Shown here in pieces: positions 11,201-25,000 of a stretch of 64,000 bases of DNA. Made by a program: the position numbers and the translations under genes. This stretch comes from Erigeron canadensis (Eukaryota; Streptophyta; Magnoliopsida; Asterales; Asteraceae). Under the pieces are notes generated by a model, which made no database searches, had not been told where the DNA came from, and saw only the letters and a list, made by a program, of their open reading frames with translations. The stretch covers positions 434,001 through 498,000 of the forward strand of contig NC_057766.1 in the NCBI RefSeq assembly GCF_010389155.1, written 5' to 3'. The first letter of the stretch is position 1, and each line of letters opens with the position of its first letter.

Positions 11201-13379
11201 CCTTGATGTCAATGATGGGTGACTGAGAATCAATCACTCGTAAAAGAAGAAGTTATTAGACTAAAAACTAATATCCGGGTATGTTTTGTTAGTCTTTTAT
11301 AATCATCATATGGGACTATTAATAGTTTGCAATATTATGGACATTATTAGATAATGAATACATTGGTCACCTCAAGCTACTAAATATGTTGGTCATAAAA
11401 ACAAGTGCTTTGGCAGATTATTGGATCAATATCAAGGAGTATTATTTTGTAATAGAATGTATGGGGACAACCAATGGTCAAATTAATGGGCGATGTTGAA
11501 GTATCAGCTTGAAGATTGTAGAGATGTGCATGTTTCTTTGTATCTTTAGGAAGAAAATCCTTATAGAGATTGTACAATTGTAAGGACTGCCAGCAAGCTT
11601 ACTCGCTTTTGATTTTATAAGATTTCAGAAGCCGATGTAGATGATGCTATTATGGCATCTCGCTTATTGAATCACTTCCCCCAAAGTCATTCTGTCCAAT
11701 TTGCAACAGCCCAATGAGTTGTAATAGTAACTCAAACCAATGCCTTAACATTTTGGGACTGCATGCTACTCTATAGAGGAATCTACTTTTTCTTGAAACT
11801 AAGACAACTAATAATAAGGAAGTAATATGAACAAAAACTTATAAACCAAATAAATTAAAAGAATCTAGGCATAGATGGAAATATACAGATCGCAAAACAT
11901 GGCCGACATGGGCCAGGTAGAAATGTCAATATACACCAAAACAGCCCATAAAACATGAAAATGACGTTCAATGCTTGGAATTGTCGCCTTAGCTGACATG
12001 TTCCCATCTGTACTCATGGTTACCCTTCGCGTGTTTCCTTGCTTGCTTTATCTCAAGTTTCATATCTGCTATCTCTTTGTAGATAGTAAAATATATCGAA
12101 ACAATTTAAACATGATTAAAAAGTGTTTGAAACCAAAGGATGATTTTTTCTCATCAACAAGGAGTTTTGTTCCTTAGTAGTGTAGAAAATGACATCCTTG
12201 AGAACACATGTGCCAATGAATGTATTAAGTTTCAGTTGCTCATGTTTTCGAACTCTAGACATTATTTTCCCTCGTAACGTGGAAAATGACATTTCTTATA
12301 ATTTTGTTATGCACGATGCAGGCACAGGACTGTCCAAGTAAATAAGCTGGTCAAATGAGCTTAAAAGTGTTGTCAATATCTGGGCTCGATTTAACCATCT
12401 AAACCAAGAAAGAAGCTTTTCTCTGCTTCAGGTCATTAGGTTGGCCCAAAAATAACAAGTCAGTCTAAATTAACAACCTGATGTAGTCGGTGGGTGTGTT
12501 TGACTTGTTTGACCTGCATAACATCTAAGTTGTAACCTCTACTATGCAGAAAAGTTTTTTCCCATGGATATATAAACCAACTTGGGTAAAATGGCAACAT
12601 GGACAAGAACAGTATAATACATGTGACAATAGTAATAATAAAAAGAAACATCTTTTTATATAGAATTTATAATCTAAGTTATTACTGGAAGAAAGGCAAT
12701 AAAGCAAAAAGTTTTGGCAGATTGAGTTTGAAGTTTTGAAGTAAAGGTCAATGTGACCCAATTTGTGGAACATATTGGCAACAAAACTACAGCTCAACTA
12801 AGAATGTTTTCGTTGGCGCGGGTATGACTTCTATGTGGTTTATCCCTAGACCAAATGTTTTTTTTACTTCACTACAGTTTGGGTAAATTTAAACCTATTG
12901 ACTCCTTAATGGCTTAATCCCATTTGAAGTGGCACGCTTTGTAGCTTAATGTTGTTGGGAATGACTATATTTCATGTCTGGTCGTCCCAAGCTACTTACA
13001 TGTTCTAGGTCATTCATTTGGTCTAAAAATTCTAGGTCATTCATTTGGTCTAAAAATTCTGTAAAGTCAGATCACATAATACCATACCTAACTTTCTAAA
13101 CATAACACAAACCATAAGCCAACGAAGTTAAACCGGGAAAAAAATTAATATACACCTACCCAACTTATGCTAAATTTCCAAACTCTTCACTAATTATTCC
13201 TCTAAGTTAGACTTCAAGTACCAAATAGACTCTGATATTAAAAGTTACCTGTTCTTGATAAGTACCGCACTCATAGAAGCTTCTTAGCTAAAATTCTATC
13301 GTTAATTGTATCCTCTCAATTATAACCTCCTGGTTCAAAAGGCTCACCTGCATTATATATATCTATATACATACATACA

Positions 13380-13411
<32 letters not shown>

Positions 13412-13688
13412 ATAATAATACATAAGATGTGCCCCTGGAACCAAAGATTTTTTAAACCCAAAAATAGACTTCGGGTATCAATATTCAACAATCTTGAATT
13501 CAGATCACGTAAATTAACCATATCAAACTTTCTAAGCATAACATAAACCATAAGTCAACCAAGTTAAATCCGGAAAAAAAAAACTAATATGCAACTTGAA
13601 ATGTGATTAGTAACCATTGCAAAACTAAAGATTAAGACAATTAGTAATACCAAAAAAAATGAATAACTATTTATGTTAATAAGATTAC
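11201..13688. other. CACTA interior without recognised gene
   Basis: I see no convincing coding exon. There is a 25-bp tandem duplication near 13002-13055 (TCTAGGTCATTCATTTGG twice) and a direct repeat of about 80 bp (13070-13160 and 13500-13575, both with TTTCTAA(A/G)CATAACA). The latter lies just downstream of the transposase stop, so part of this is probably 3' UTR. Confidence 0.5.
13367..13409. repeat. (ATAC)n microsatellite
   Basis: Uninterrupted ATAC tetranucleotide repeats, about ten units. Confidence 0.95.
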
Positions 13689-16600
13689 CTATTCATCACC
13701 GTCTGACTCAGCTATTTCAATCTCAATATTCGAGATATTATTATCTAAATCATCTAGATTTGAATCTGAATCAAATTCTTCCATATCTTGATCAGAATCA
13801 TTTATCTCATCGTTGATAAAATCATTTATAGTATCATGAGAACGCCCAAAATCAACATTTTCTACCAACTCTTCTGCAATATCTTCACGAAGAAGATTGA
13901 CATCTTCTAACAAATTATCTGCATTATTTTCTTCTGGAATATCCCATAAGTGTCTGTGGCTAATCCTTTCAATCACTTTCCATTGTGAATGTGGTTTAAG
14001 TGGATCATTGATATAAAATACTTGTTTGGCTTGATTTGCGAAAATGAAAGGATCTTCCTTATAAACATGTCGGGACGTGTTTATACTTATGAAATAAGGC
14101 TCAAATACCACATGCTTTCTTTTACGATCAGTGTCAAACCATGTGCATTTAAATAATATAACATGATAATCTTTTATGAAAGACAATTCAATTACCTCAT
14201 CAAGATATCCATAATAGTCATCTTCAACATCATTCTGAACACCCTGGACAGTAACTCCACAATTTTGTGTTCGTCTGCAGTCATCTGTTGACTTTACTAT
14301 ATATTTAACTCCGTTCACTATGTATCCCTTGTACGATAAAACTCGATTATCTGGAAGGCAAGACACTGCATATAACTCCTCATTAATTTGAGATGGATCA
14401 TGGGTATACATCTTGGAAACCTGATATCAAATTTGTAACATGGTAATTAAATAAGTTAACTATGTATGTGTTCAGAATATATAATAGAATGCAAACATAG
14501 ATATATCAATAGACAAAGTAGAACTAAAATCAATATATTGCAATACAATATCACGAGATAAGTTAAGTAAAATTGATTGTCATTGGTACCCGTTTTGCAA
14601 ACCAATCCTGAAATGTTGCTTGTTGCATATCGGTAAAATCTGACAACTCGGGGTGTTGACTTTGCAATGAATGTAAGTGTTCTCTGCCAGATGAGGATAA
14701 ACTATAATTTTATCGGCATATGAAATTTAACAACAACCATCAACAACAAATGATTAGAAAAGAACTTACTCCAAATACGGCTGAATTTGTTCACAATTGT
14801 TGTAGACAAACCATATAGCTTTTTTCATAAGAGCACTGGGAAGGATACGAACTTCTTTTTTCCCAACACCTCGACCATTTAATCTAAAAATATCCAAGGC
14901 AAAGCTTTTTTCATCGTTATGTGCTTTGTCATCATTCCGACCACGTTTGTCAAACTTTGATTCGACACCACCTAAATAATGTGAACAAAATGTCATAGCT
15001 TCTTCAATAACATAACCTTCTGCTATCGACCCTTCAGGTTTAGCTTTATTTCTAACATATTTTTTCAAATGGCCAAGGTATCTTTCGATTGGATACATCC
15101 ACCTTGATTGCACAGGTCCTCCAAAAATTTCCTCTTGAGGAAGATGCACACACAAGTGCACCATAATTGTAAAAAAAGACGGAGGAAATATTCTTTCAAG
15201 CTTGCATAAAATGATAACTATCTCTTTCTGCAAAGCTTCCAACTCCGACACGTATAATGTCGCTTCTGTAAGTTTCTTAAAGAACCGAGACAACTCCGTC
15301 AGTGCATCGCGAATCTGTTTGGTCATAAAAGGACGAATTGCAATAGGAATTATGCGTTGTAGTAAGATGTGGCAATCATGTGATTTAAGCCCATGTATCT
15401 TTCCTTGGTCAGCAATCACATTTTTTTCTAAATTTCCCGCAAATCCATCAGGAAAACGCACCGATTTGAGTAGATTGCAGAATTGTTTTCTCTCCTCTCG
15501 AGTTAAAACATACGAAGCGTGTGGTTTAAGCAGGCGATCCTTATTCCTCACTAAATGAAGCTCTTTACGTATGTTCATATCTTCCAAATCCTTTCGAGCT
15601 TTGTCTGTGTCCTTCGTCTTTCCTTCTATGTTTAATAGGGTTCCTAACACGTTCTCACACACATTTTTTTCAACATGCATAACGTCAATGTTGTGACGGA
15701 TTAGCAACTTGGGCCAATAAGGAAGTTCGAAGAAGATACTTTTCTTTGACCAATTTAGATCGTCTGGGTTCCTTTTTCTTTTTCTTACATGATCCGGATG
15801 TTTACCATGTTGAGGTAATGTGATAAGTTCCAACTGTCGTAAGCAATCATCTCCGCTGATATGATTAGGTGCAAGCCTGGTCTCCCTCTTCCCATTGAAA
15901 TCTCGTGAATTCCTCCAAGAGTGATCATCCAGGAGAAATCGTCTATGACCCACATATGCTATTTTATCTCGTATACCTATACTGCAAGCATCTTCATTAC
16001 ATGTTGGACATGCCATGTATCCACTGGTGGTCCATCCAGATAGGTATCCATAAGCAGGAAAATCATTAATTGTCCATAGAAGTGCGGCACGCATGTTGAA
16101 TGTCTGTTTTGATTCACAATCATATGTTTGAACACCCTTAGCCCATAAAAGTTTCAACTCATCGATGAGTGGACGCAAAAATACATCAATATCATTTCCC
16201 GGTGAATCACGTCCAGGAATTAACAATGTCAACATAAATGAAGCATCTACCATAGACTTCCAAGGAGGCATATTGTATGGCATGAGCACAACAGGCCACA
16301 TACTATATGAAAGACTCATTGCCCCGAAAGGATTGAAACCATCACTTGCAAGCCCCAGGCGGACATTTCTAGGATCATTTGCAAAATCAGGAAACATTGT
16401 ATCAAAGTGTTTCCATGCCTTTCCGTCTGCTGGATGCCTAAGAACCCCCTCCTCTTTAATTCTGCCTTGATCGTGCCGTAACATATCTTTAGCAGTGTGC
16501 CCTGACGCATATAAACGTTGAAGTCTACTTGTGATGGGAAAATAACGCAAGACTTTAACCGGTTTCTTCTTCCCATTACTCTTTTCTTCATAACGACTAG

Positions 16601-17306
16601 TATTACAACGTGGACAGCTTTGTAATTCCACATTTTCACCCCAAAATAATGCACAATTATATTTACAAGCATGGATAGATTGGTATCCTAGTCCAAGAGT
16701 ACGTAAATAATTTTTTGCCTCATAATGGTTTTTCGGCAAGTTTGCATCCTTGAAAGCTCGTTTCAATAAACTCAAAATCATATCCATTGCCACATTAGTC
16801 ATTTTACATGTTACCTTCACGTTCATCAGCTCAAGTAAAAAGCCTAGTACCGAAAACTCACACCCCGGGTAAAGATTCTTTTTCATATCATCAAATAACT
16901 TTTCCACATTTGGATTATTGTGTTTTGCAGCACCTTCGTTAGAGGTTTCTGCTTGGGTTTCGCCACCAGTTGGAAACGCGTCATCAAGTAAGTCTTTTTC
17001 ACCGTCACTTGATGCAATTTCAGTTTGTTCACCCTCACTATCTGTTTCGTCTGATTCATAACCAGGGAGGTGTTCACCATGATAGATCCATGGATCGTAT
17101 GTAGTATTAAAACCATTATGAGTTATATGACGACACACAACTTCAGGATCATGTCTTCTTGCATTTAAACACTTCTTACATGGACAATGCATCCGTCCAT
17201 CACTACCAATGTATTTTTTACCCATTTCTGCAAAATCCTTTGCTCCATTGATGAATCTTGGATCACACTTTTGAGTAATTTTAGTCCAGCTCTTATCCAA
17301 ATTCAT
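13689..17306 (-). CDS. CACTA transposase, TNP2 type, three exons
   Basis: The catalytic transposase. Exons on the minus strand are 17306-14770, 14683-14590 and 14420-13689, with GT-AG borders, and sum to 1,121 codons with no stop. The start is the ATG of MNLDKSWTKI. An N-terminal Transpos_assoc-like region holds CPCKKC (residues about 40-45). A long tnp2/Transposase_21 domain follows, with LGLASDGFNPFG and CPTCNED, then a DUF4218-type region (HNIDVMHVEKNVCENVLGTL; HLPQEEIFGGPVQSRWMYPI). Exon 2 encodes the conserved HSLQSQHPELSDF. Exon 3 is a DUF4216 domain (YYGYLDEVIEL, FKCTWFDT) with a very acidic tail. Order and length fit autonomous plant CACTA elements. It is transcribed away from the second gene. 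No lesion is visible, so it may still be functional. Confidence 0.93.
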
Positions 17307-18225
17307 TGCAAAACCTTAACTACAAAAAAATAAAAGATGCATTTATATTATGATATATAAGTATAAATATTACTAAAAGCTTGCCATTATTTTAAACTAT
17401 TGAGATTAAAAATGCATTATTATATGTATATTTCACTAAGCTATAACTTCAACGAGTGGAAAAAAGAGGAATTAAGGGAATTTTGAGCAGGACTTTTTCA
17501 CACTTTTCACACACATTTTATCAAACACCATAAATGCAACACACTTTCTTTGTAAACTTGAATCAACCACATGTTAAGAGTGAACCATATTAAAATAAAT
17601 CATGAATGTAGTTAGAAGTTTCAACAACTCAAAAATAGTAATCAAAACACAAAAGTCTTGCCAACAATATTATCAGGTTGGGAGAAGTGAAGACGGAAGA
17701 ACATCAAAATTACTTACAGACTACAGAGAGAAACTTCAGTTGTTAACTCGTTCAATCACGGGGAGAAGTTGGATCCGGAGGGAAGATAGGACTTGAACTA
17801 ATTAGGGGCTTGGTCTACTAAAAAAATAGAGTTAATTACACCGCCACTTGTTTTTTACATCTAAGCGAGCAGCAAGAAGGACCCAAGTATGGCCATCATA
17901 GCTATAGAAGATATCGATGATTTTTAGAGGCTTGGGTGGATTGGATGGTGGAGATTGAATGGTCAGAAGTCAAAAAGAAAAAACTACGTTTACAGAAAAA
18001 TGGAATAAAAAAGAGGAATGCCCGTGAGTGTATTTGTGTATGTGGTTACTAAACCTTCATCAATCAAAAACCAATGAAAATGATTTTTTCTTGCTAATTT
18101 TTAAAATTGATTTTTGGGTATAGCATGTGAATAAATGGCTGGTGGGTTTTGCTACTGAATTTTTTTAATTGCTTTTAGATCTACTAATTTTAAGTATGGC
18201 ATGTGATTTTCTATGTCAATTTTTA

Positions 18226-18670
18226 TCCATACTACTATATAAAGCAAACTGTCCTTCCCCTTTAAGTAATTAAGAACCTGAAATGACCATATTACCCTTC
18301 TTATTTATTCACTAATTTAAACATCTTTACCTATATACCTATAATACCCTTAATAAAATATACTACAACATAGATTCTCCAATCCTTAAATAAACATATT
18401 ATCTATACTACTATATAAAGCAAACTACCCTTCCCCTTTAAGTAATTAAGAACCTGAAATGACCATATTACCCTTCTTATTTATTCACTAATTTAAACAT
18501 CTTTACCTATATACCTATAATACCCTTAATAAAATAAACTACAACATAGATTCTCCAATCCTTAAATAAACATATTAACCCTTAACGCCGCACATCATCG
18601 CCACAATTGCCGCAGCCACACCTTTGTCGTTACCACCATCACCGCTGTATCGCGCGGGCACCCCGTCTCG
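18226..18670 (+). mobile_element. Tandem Helitron fragment: truncated copy plus full-length copy
   Basis: Two 5' ends, TCCATACTACTATATAAAGC at 18226 and TCTATACTACTATATAAAGC at 18402, are each preceded by A as required for Helitron insertion at AT. They start near-identical sequence with a period of 176 bp. Only the second copy reaches a 3' end: the hairpin segment TGTATCGCGCGGGCACC, then CTCG at 18667-18670, then T. CTCG departs from the canonical CTRR. No coding capacity. Confidence 0.7.
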
Positions 18671-19344
18671 TATTTATAGATATAGACTAGCATTGTGGCG
18701 AATACCATGGTTTAGGTTTCTCATGTTGCAATTACCAAAAAAAAAGTAAGCGTGGAAAATCAATTAAGAAATATCATACGATACGTCGAGGTATCGGGAC
18801 TCAAAACCCGCGAAAGGCGGCACTGAGCAGTTTCTTTCTTTCTTTCTTTTTCATACGATAATGTGTATTTTGTTTATGGAAATTATTGTTAAATATCTCA
18901 GGTGATTATCAAAACAATGAAAAGATACTTGAAAAAAATTTGGTTCTATAATCTTGGGATCATCCTAGACATGCGTGGTTCGAACACCACATACTGCCCA
19001 ATTGGATATCAATGTGGTGTCTTGAATACTAACTACTAACTCGTTGTTAAAAAAAATATAATATGATATGATATGACATGCATAGTAAAAATGACTGGAC
19101 ATAGTCTTTATATATAACTAATTGAAAGATAATTTGAGGTTAATGTTAAGATTTTTGTTTATTTGTTATTTTTTTCTCCCTTTTCTTTGATAGATGCAGA
19201 TCGAATATCACGACGAAAGGTTTAGACTATGTTATTTTAGGGATCCTTCTCACCCCAATACCTAGCTAAAGGAAAAACTTACTAATAGTTTGCTCAAAAT
19301 AGTTTTTAGTATTTTTTGATTAGTAATATATATATATATATATA

Positions 19345-19533
19345 GGGAAAGGAATATGTAGCTATCTTGTACTCAAGCTTGGGTATAGATATACTCACAT
19401 GTTAATTTTTAAAACCATAAAAATCATGGGGGCCATGTGATTTATTTAACTTGCAACAAATATTAAAAAATTGATATGTGAGGGGATCTATACCTAAGCT
19501 TGGGTATATGATAGCCATATATTCACTTTTCCC
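19345..19533. mobile_element. MITE copy 2
   Basis: Same family as 167-356. The left end GGGAAAGGAATATGTAGCT and the right end ATAGCCATATATTCACTTTT face each other. The middle contains AAAAATCATGGGGGCCATGT. It is embedded in a (TA)n tract and separated from copy 3 by about 20 bp of TA repeat. Confidence 0.8.
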
Positions 19534-19554
19534 ATATATATATATATATATATA

Positions 19555-19744
19555 GGGGAGTGAGTATAAGGTTGTCGCATATCCAAACTTATGTATGGAA
19601 CCCCTCACATCACAATATTTAAAACCATAAAAATCATGGGGACCATGTGTTTTATTAATTATACAATTAAATATTAAAATATTATGATGTGAGAGGTTTC
19701 ATACCTAAGCTTGGTTATGAGACAACCTTATATTCACTTTTCCC
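19555..19744. mobile_element. MITE copy 3
   Basis: This is the best preserved member. The terminal inverted repeats are about 58 bp (outer part AGTGAATATAAGGTTGTC), leaving a short centre with AAAATCATGGGGACCATG. It is flanked by (TA)n on both sides. Confidence 0.85.
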
Positions 19745-20754
19745 ATATATATATATATATATACACATGATCTAAATATCATTGATAAGTAAGTTTACAT
19801 TTGAATATATTATTTTTATTATAGTTTAATTTTTAAAGATACATTATTTATACTTAATAAATTTTATGATAACAATTATCAACTAGGAGTGTTCGTGGTC
19901 CGGTTTGGTCATAAAATTAATTATGATATCAATTTTATGATAACAATTTTATGATAACAATTTTATGAAATTAATTATCTTTATACATTTATCAAAATAT
20001 TACATATCCATTAGTTTATGGTCATAAACTCACAAATCGTTTTCCAAATTCCTATCTCAAAAGATAAAAATTAAGTATATAATATATAAAATGACGTAAC
20101 TAATGATGTTATAATAAATTAAATGACAAAAGTTTCTATATGTATGAAAATGTATACTTATAATTATAAGCATTAAAGTTATATATTCGTACTATATATA
20201 AATATTGATAATGGTATAATGCTATCAATCAACAAGCACCAAATTAAAAACTAAGACAGATTTAATCTACAAATGAAATAAAAAAATGAAATGATATAAA
20301 GTAGACAGTTTTCTTCATGTACGCAAAATTGCCACGTATGTATATCTATAATAAATAAAATATTGTCTCATATTTAATCGATGCTAAAGAAATTTCAATA
20401 GTTGCCTTAAAGCAACAACTTCAAAAACTAATTCTCTCTCACACACAAACACCTCAAATCTAACAAAGTCTTCCACCTTCTTCTATTGTAAAGAAATTGT
20501 AAAACAAAATACATACAATAATAAACTTAAAATCATGCAATCACAAACATAAAATCTCACTTTTACACAAGATCTGGAACGTGTTGAGTTGAGTCTCACT
20601 CCGCTGAAAAGTCAATTATTATTATGATATTTAAAGAACAATGGAAGGAAGAATAGGAATAAGTACAAAATGGAACAAAATATCTACAAGAGTGGTCAAT
20701 GGCTCACTTTTTCTTTGTTTCTTTTTGCTTGAACAGACCTTTTCTTCATTTATC

Positions 20755-20905
20755 CAAACTCGGTCGAGTTACGAGTCGCCACGACTCGTACCGAGTTACT
20801 CCAAAAAATGTGAGTCAGACCACGAGTCAAGACCTTTTCCGAGTTATCTACCGAGTCAACTCGTTTCCACCTATTTGTAACTCGACTCGTACGAGTTTGA
20901 TAACT
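20755..20905. repeat. Cluster of ACTCG/CGAGT motifs
   Basis: Within 150 bp the pentamer CGAGT or its complement ACTCG occurs more than ten times, in both orientations (for example GTCGAGTTACGAGTCG and ACTCGACTCGTACGAGT). The surrounding CACTA sequence has very few. It could be a protein-binding array or a nested element; no function is shown. Confidence 0.6.
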
Positions 20906-22090
20906 ATGATCGTAATATATAACATGTATACATGTATATAACGTGATAAAAAGGCTTTAGGAAAATATGAGAGGGAGAAGTAAGCGGGAAAAATAAGAAT
21001 CCAAAAAATGAAGATTACGATCATTTATCATTCCGTAGAATTCGGGATTTTCTTCCCTAATCTCACGCCATTCGTTTCTTATTAACCCTCTATTTGCTAT
21101 ATTATCTCATCAGAAGTCAGCCCTCCATTTGTTCTACAGCCACGATTCATAATCCTTTTTGAAGATTAAGGTAACCTCTCCTCTTTCTTTTTTTTTTTTT
21201 TTTTTACCAATTGTATGTAGTTTAATTCGTTATTGTGTTGATTTTAGTTTAATCATTGGGTTTGCAAGGTTATTATTATTTTTATTTTTAATCATGATAG
21301 TGATTTTCTGCTATGCCCACAAGGTGTTTGTTAAAATGCTCCAGTGAAAGTATATATGTTGTGTTATATGCTCATCTGTTATGGTTAATATACGGATTAT
21401 AGTTGAGAAATTGAGAGACTAAAAGAGTATATGGCATAAAGATATGCATATTGAAGGATTTATCATGGAAAAAAAAAATAAAACAGAGGGACATGTATTT
21501 GTGATATACATATATACTCCTATAAGATTAGGGATCACCCACCATTCATTCTTTTATTATTGATCATCTTCACACACATAGTGTTATCTGCTTCCTTTGA
21601 TAGAAATATTCATCATCTTCACAATCATATTTCTATATATTCTGGACTTCTTTTGTTCATATCACTTCGGCTTTATGTAAACACTCTTATATTGATTAAT
21701 AATAGTAATATAGTTTTGTTATATCAGCAGGGACTTACTTTTATAAAAAAAAAAAAATTCTCAAACAAGTGTGGATTGAGGGTGGGGTGGTGACCCCCCT
21801 AATCCTTCATTGGATCCGCCAATCTAGAATTAGTATGTGATATTGCTCTTGATGACTATGTGATACGATTGAGTCTAAAATTAGTATGTGCCCGAGTCTA
21901 AAATTATTTAAGAGTTACGATCAAAAAATAAATTATTATCTTTTTCTTTTGGTGAAATAAAGAACTTTATTAGATGGATCATTTAAACTTAAATGAAAGT
22001 TGATGTTTCTAAATATGGGTTCAAATGTTGAATAACTTTACTGATTATTTATATATTTATTTTGTATTTTGTCAGGCCTTAAACATTAAA

Positions 22091-25000
22091 ATGTGGATAA
22101 TTATGTTGATGATGATGGTTCCGGCTCTAACGAGAAAGAGAGCTCAAGCACTAAACTCAGAACTTGATGGAACTGCAAATGTACAAAAACCTCCACGTAA
22201 ACGCAGTCACAGCATGTCAAAATATGTAGCTAGGGGTAGGGTTCCTTTTTCCTTAGACTTCTTTAATATTTTCTTTGGATATAGTATCTAACACTTTTGC
22301 TCTTTGGCTATATTAAACACTTATTGCAGATGCGCCTATTTCCAATACTATTATTCCTGAAGTTGAGCCTATCGAACAACAAAGTAATGCTACAGTCGCG
22401 TCTATGGTACAACCAAGTAATGCTCTAGATGTAGTCACACCTGTTGGGCAACAAAATGATGCTGCAACTGCACCCATTCCCCAAAATGTGCAACAAGTTG
22501 TTGATGAAGGACCCATAAATCCACCCAAAAAGCGTGGTCCAAATACGAATGCAAAAGTGACCAAGACTTTAAAAGATCTGCCTCAGGGTTCTAAAATTTC
22601 GTTGAAAAATGATAGCATCACAATGAACTTTGTTGGGCCCTCAGCAACAACATTGCAACTGAGTGTGGGATTGTTATTCGTAATGTTTGTCCATTGAAAT
22701 ATCACAGATGGGATTCAATACCACAAGATGACATGAATGTGATGTATGAGAAATTACAAGTAAGTTGTATTTTTTTCGATTTCAATATAAGTATATTTAC
22801 ATTCTCAATGTATAGTTTTATGTCTATTACTTGTTAGAGTTTCGATCCTGTTATTAAGATGTGTATTCACTTAAGATGTGTATTCACTGCAGGCAAAATT
22901 TGAGTTGTTACGAGGAGATAAAAAATTTATGGAGTATGTGAATGCTCGGCTACGTGAACATTGGAAACGCTACCGAGGTGAATTGAGTAAGCACTGGAAG
23001 AGTGTTGGAGGAAAAACAAATCCTCAATTGGCAAGACAAAAAATGAAACCTGGTTGTCGGTCTCAAGATGACTGGGATGATCTATGCAAATATTGGGAGA
23101 TGGAAAAAACTCAGGTTAGTATGCTAACTCTATTTTACAAATCATTATATACTGATTATTTTCCTTCATTTACAAACCATAATGCTTTTGCTGAATTTTG
23201 ATTTTCTAGAAATATAGTGAAAAGATGGAAGGTAACAGAAAAAAACTAGTGAATGTAAGCAGAGGGGGTTCTCGTTCAATAGCCAATCTTGTGCACCAAA
23301 TGGTAAGATTCTTGATAGCTTTATTTTAGTTTATTAGAATTAGCCTACGCAAACAGATGACATAATTGGGTTTGAGAATTCTAGTGCCCTCCAAATTTGT
23401 ACATGACCCCTATAAGTTATAGGGGTTTGAGAATTCTAGTATCTACAGTATAACTTTTGGGCCTACAAGCTGACGCTTGTACCTTTGCTAACCAAATTAT
23501 GTCCTACTTAACGATTTTTTCACATGGCCGGTAATTTCTCGCAACATGCAGCGTGTAACCTTACTTATCAATAAAATTTCATGTATGTGAATCACGAGTT
23601 GTGCCATATGTCATATATTTGATGAATTTTTGAAGTACATGTGCTCTGTCTTTGTGGTAGTATTCTGTCTTTGCTCTTTCTTTTAACTTGCCACACTTTT
23701 GCATTTCTGCATTCTCTCTGTTTGGGTTATAAAATATCAGTATGCAGCCCTATAGCATTTGGCATTTGCTAAGTTCACTTTCCTTCCATATATATTTGTT
23801 ATATATAGAACGAATTATTCCAACTCTGTGAATTGAATTCTATTACTGGTTGATGAATTAATAATGGTGTTAGAAAGATGTGATACGTGTCTTATAATAA
23901 TCGTACTACATATAACTGTAAATAGACATCCCTTTCATCAATTTTTATGAACTATGATCATGTCTTAGTATTATTAACCGCTTTTTGAAAATTTGTACAT
24001 AATTGGCTATAACCTGTTTAATGATAGAATCTAGTAGGTAAACATCCGAGTCATTGTCAATCAGGTAGCTTCTTGGTCAAACGTTGTATTCTATAACTAC
24101 ACATAGCAACTGTTGTTATATTGCATGTAAGTTTGGGTCTACTGGGTCAACCAGGTTACTTCTGGGTTAAATATGTTACTCTGGAACTAAGCATAGTTAC
24201 TAATGTCACGTTGCAGTAATCAGTTAGATCATATTCCATTCAATATATCTTATTGTAATCTTGTATTCTGGTCACATGAGTATTTTTTTTGTTCGTTTAT
24301 TAATGTGCTTGGAATGTTTGGATAGCTTCATTTGGAAGTTTACTAACACGGCAGTAACTCTTGCATTTATCTCCACCAATTTTATGCACCTATTGACTCA
24401 GAAGTGTCTAGAAAGTTACATAAACATGCATAAGAACTTTGATACTATAGTTTACTGACTTCTGATGCTTTGTGGGTTTGTATATAGTTTTAAATGTTTA
24501 GAGATAGTAAGAACTTTGTTTAAAATGAATTGCTAATGACAGAAAATGTGTATTATTTTGTTTGTGTGCTTAAAATATTTGGACAGCTTCAACCCATTTG
24601 TCTAGCATGCCACATTTCATTCTTAATTAGGATATTCAAACAGACCCTTTCAACTATCTCTGTTTATAAATGTTTTCAACTATGACTAGTCTCCGATTAT
24701 ATTTCTGAACGACCAATCTATCTATCTATAGTTATATAATTGAACTTAAAGACGTTGTCTCCACTATTTTTATTAATATGATATTGTTGCAGTCAACTCC
24801 CGAGACGCCGCCTAGCCCTTTAGAGATTTATCACAGCTTGCATTATAAAGCCGATGAGAAAGATAAAAAATGGCTAAATGATGATGCACGTATTGAATAT
24901 GTAAGCTTCTTGTTAAAAGCTTTTACTTATAATTTCTTTTTGTCAGATATGATTTTGGGTGCTACTAGTTTTTAATTTTGTATTTCGACTTTCTATCATG

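Larger units (their letters stand above)
17307..22090. promoter_or_regulatory. Divergent intergenic region of the CACTA element
   Basis: 4.8 kb separating the two divergently transcribed CACTA genes; their promoters must lie here. The part near 17330-18000 is probably transposase 5' UTR and promoter. The middle is filled by later insertions (Helitron tandem 18226-18670, MITEs 19345-19744). A CGAGT-rich cluster lies at 20755-20905, and 20940-22090 leads to the second gene. No individual promoter element is assigned. Confidence 0.45.

Noticed and set aside
15202..16470. Plus-strand frames of about 100-118 codons opposite the transposase
   Set aside because: Antisense shadows of the minus-strand transposase exon.
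18950..19000. GGTTCGAACACC resembling a tRNA B box
   Set aside because: No acceptor stem or A box; isolated motif in AT-rich DNA.
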